Shown here: positions 5,212 through 6,572 of the stretch, piece after piece
How the letters are laid out: each line of letters starts with the position of its first letter
How positions within the stretch are numbered: position 1 is the stretch's first letter
DNA from: Candidatus Rokuibacteriota bacterium
GTDB lineage: Bacteria > Methylomirabilota > Methylomirabilia > Rokubacteriales > JACPHL01
Direction of reading: 5' to 3'
Length of the DNA stretch: 6,572 nt
NCBI GenBank assembly: GCA_016188625.1
Contig: JACPHL010000317.1
Span: 1 to 6,572 of the forward strand
Translations under genes and position numbers: made by a program
Notes under the pieces: generated by a model
What the model was told of the DNA's origin: nothing
What the model saw: only the letters and a program-made list of their open reading frames with translations
Database searches by the model: none

Positions 5212-6322
5212 CCGGCTGGAGGACGACTGCCTCTCCCACCTGGCCCGGGCGATCGAGGTCTACCGCGTGCGGGTCGGCCAGGCCCTCGGCCAGGTCCGCA
5301 ACGCCGCCCGCCAGGCGCTGGAAGGGCTCCGGCCGGACCGGGTGGAGGCGATCGTCGAGCTGCTGGACGGGGTCGCCGGTTACGAGTGGCCGCGGGGCCC
5401 CTGGCAGGCCGAGCGCCGCGTCCGGGTCTTCGTCGCCGCGGCCCGCGAGCACCCCGTCCTCGACCCGGGGCGGGCGGAGGCCCTCCTGGCGGCCCACCTC
5501 GACCCGCCCCTCGAGCGCAGTGACGAGGTCGTGGCGGCGCTCTACGCCGACTACCCGGAGTTTCACCGCCTGAGCGCCTTCCCGGCCGGATACACCGCCG
5601 AGGACCTCCGGGCCGACTACGACCTGGGCCAGGCCCAGGCCCTCCTCTACGACGCGACGCGCGTGGTCGTGGAGGCCCGCGCCGACTTCACGCACATCCT
5701 CCGCTACGCGCACCTCGCCCGCCTGCTCCACCGGATCGAGCGCCTCGATGGTGGCTACCGGCTCGTCCTCGACGGGCCGAACTCGGTCCTCCGCCAGACC
5801 CGGGCCTACGGGGTGGACTTCGCCCGGTTCCTGGCCGCCCTGGTGCAGGCCCGCGACTGGCTGATGGCGGCGGAGATCGTCCTGAGGAAGGGGTGGCGGC
5901 CGGTCACCTTCACGCTGTCGGCCGCCGAGGGCCTCCGCTCCCGCGTCCCGGCCCCGGCCTTCTTCGACTCGCGGCTCGAGGAGGCCCTCGCGCGGACGTT
6001 CGGGGACGAGCGGGACGGCTGGCGACTCGCGCGGGAGGGGGCGATCCTGGAGGCGGGGGATGCCGTCCTCGTGCCGGACTTCCTCTTCACCCATGCCGAC
6101 GGGACCGAGGTGGCGCTGGAGATCCTGGGCTACTGGACCCCGGAGTACCTCCGGGACAAGCTCGCGCGGCTCGGGCGCGTGCGGGCGCCGAACCTCCTGG
6201 TCGCCGTGCCGGCGGCCCGCGCCCTCGCCCCCGGCGCCGTCCCGGCCCCCGTCCTCCCGTTCCGGAGCCGGATCAAGCCCAGCGACCTGCTGCCGCGCCT
6301 CGAAGCGTTCCGCCGCCGCTGA
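5150..6322 (+). CDS. DUF790 / Bax1-type nuclease (XPB-associated)
   Basis: This 390-residue protein resembles DUF790, the family of archaeal Bax1, an endonuclease that binds XPB and cuts bubble/fork DNA in a proposed excision-repair role. The N-terminus (MLTKAHRVYRW, then SSIFFDRLEDD and a long helix) matches where the family usually starts, supporting ATG 5150 despite its overlap with the helicase. The middle contains the family-like YGVDFARFLAALVQARDW region (~222-239). The C-terminal part looks like a PD-(D/E)XK core: helix SRLEEALARTF, then PDF (Pro309-Asp310), then LEILGYW with Glu324, and YLRDKL with Lys337. The usual lysine two residues after the glutamate is Leu326, so Lys337 may replace it. 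The ribosome-binding site is weak (GGAG 5144-5147, two bases from ATG), suggesting translation is coupled to the helicase. Length is normal for the family. Family call good; substrate inferred from archaeal homologues. Confidence 0.87.
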   Translation: MLTKAHRVYRWIRPGSSIFFDRLEDDCLSHLARAIEVYRVRVGQALGQVRNAARQALEGLRPDRVEAIVELLDGVAGYEWPRGPWQAERRVRVFVAAAREHPVLDPGRAEALLAAHLDPPLERSDEVVAALYADYPEFHRLSAFPAGYTAEDLRADYDLGQAQALLYDATRVVVEARADFTHILRYAHLARLLHRIERLDGGYRLVLDGPNSVLRQTRAYGVDFARFLAALVQARDWLMAAEIVLRKGWRPVTFTLSAAEGLRSRVPAPAFFDSRLEEALARTFGDERDGWRLAREGAILEAGDAVLVPDFLFTHADGTEVALEILGYWTPEYLRDKLARLGRVRAPNLLVAVPAARALAPGAVPAPVLPFRSRIKPSDLLPRLEAFRRR

Positions 6323-6360
6323 CCCCCGGGCGGGGTCTCTCCCCCCGAAGCTCCGGGGAG
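6321..6360. terminator. Two tandem hairpins in the convergent gap (terminator-like, no U-tract)
   Basis: GACCCC (6321-6326) pairs perfectly with GGGGTC (6332-6337) around CGGGC, beginning in the nuclease stop codon. CTCCCC (6339-6344) pairs with GGGGAG (6355-6360) around a 10-nt loop. Their position between convergent genes suggests a bidirectional end signal. No T-run follows on either strand, so intrinsic termination is uncertain. Confidence 0.4.
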
Positions 6361-6377
6361 GCGCTCGCTGTCGGCCC

Positions 6378-6572
6378 TCAGGCCGTGCCCGCCTTTTTGA
6401 GCTTGGCGAAATGCTGCTTGCGGACCTTGGCGACCTTCGGGGCCACGATCATGCGGCAGTACGGCTGGTTCGGGTTTCGCCGGAAGTACTCCTGATGGTA
6501 CTCCTCGGCGGGGTAGAAGGCCGTGAACGGCGCGACCTCGGTCACGATCGGGGCGCACCAGATGCCCGAGGC
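6378..6572 (-). CDS. msrA: Peptide methionine sulfoxide reductase A, C-terminal fragment (cut by window end)
   Basis: On the reverse strand the last 64 residues of MsrA and a TGA stop (complement of 6378-6380) are visible; the frame is open to base 6572, so the N-terminal part lies outside. MsrA reduces methionine-S-sulfoxide in proteins, using thioredoxin. Diagnostic residues are [20 protein letters not shown], where AEEYHQ is the family signature, followed by [11 protein letters not shown]. The Cys in PYC aligns with the recycling cysteine of the GYC motif in E. coli MsrA. The catalytic GCFW cysteine is upstream, outside the window. The C-terminus is basic ([14 protein letters not shown]). 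The gene is convergent with the nuclease gene, 55 bp away, and not part of its operon. The promoter is outside the window. Apart from truncation by the window nothing looks broken. Confidence 0.93.
   Translation of the reverse strand, partial: ASGIWCAPIVTEVAPFTAFYPAEEYHQEYFRRNPNQPYCRMIVAPKVAKVRKQHFAKLKKAGTA

Noticed and set aside
6372-6398. CGGCC/GGCCG hairpin followed by TTTTT as an intrinsic terminator on the plus strand
   Set aside because: The stem is only 5 bp and the T-run starts 8 bases after it; these bases are also the coding end of msrA (Lys codons on the other strand).
1-6572. CRISPR array, tRNA, rRNA, insertion sequence or phage genes
   Set aside because: No regularly spaced repeats, cloverleaf-like sequence, transposase or phage motifs were found on either strand.

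Overview
This 6.6-kb window is very GC-rich (roughly 70% or more, estimated by eye) and densely coding. It looks like a bacterial chromosome segment. The mix of an alpha-glucan/trehalose-pathway maltokinase, a KefB-type antiporter, MsrA and an XPB/Bax1 pair fits an uncultivated high-GC phylum such as Rokubacteria/Methylomirabilota. That placement is an inference from gene content and base composition, not a marker-gene result.

Layout. (1) Bases 1-1272 (+) hold the C-terminal part of a maltokinase, possibly the kinase half of a trehalose synthase-maltokinase fusion; its 5' end lies outside the window. (2) Bases 1278-1490 (+) encode a 70-residue protein with one N-terminal membrane helix and a clean heptad coiled coil, translationally linked to the maltokinase. 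(3) Bases 1491-1667 are non-coding and contain a compact set of stem-loops bounded by TCGAAG repeats, then a promoter-like hexamer. (4) Bases 1668-3665 (+) encode a CPA2 (KefB/KefC-type) cation/proton antiporter with RCK (TrkA-N and TrkA-C) domains. (5) Bases 3751-5211 (+) encode an XPB-like SF2 helicase, overlapped by 62 nt by (6) bases 5150-6322 (+), a DUF790/Bax1-type nuclease. (7) After a 55-bp convergent gap with two hairpins, bases 6378-6572 (-) hold the C-terminal 64 codons of MsrA, cut by the window end.

The most interesting part is the helicase-nuclease module. XPB and Bax1 are best known as an archaeal partnership. Here the pair sits in an apparently bacterial context. The helicase ends in QLDLF, a match to the bacterial beta-sliding-clamp binding pentapeptide. 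Its RED motif reads RAD. Its final codons form a TTTTTTGAC sequence where a +1 shift, of the kind used by prfB, would lead directly into the nuclease frame. Both genes that follow an intergenic gap (antiporter and helicase) have a TANNNT hexamer ending exactly seven bases before the ATG. This suggests leaderless transcription, whereas the internal operon gene has a strong Shine-Dalgarno.
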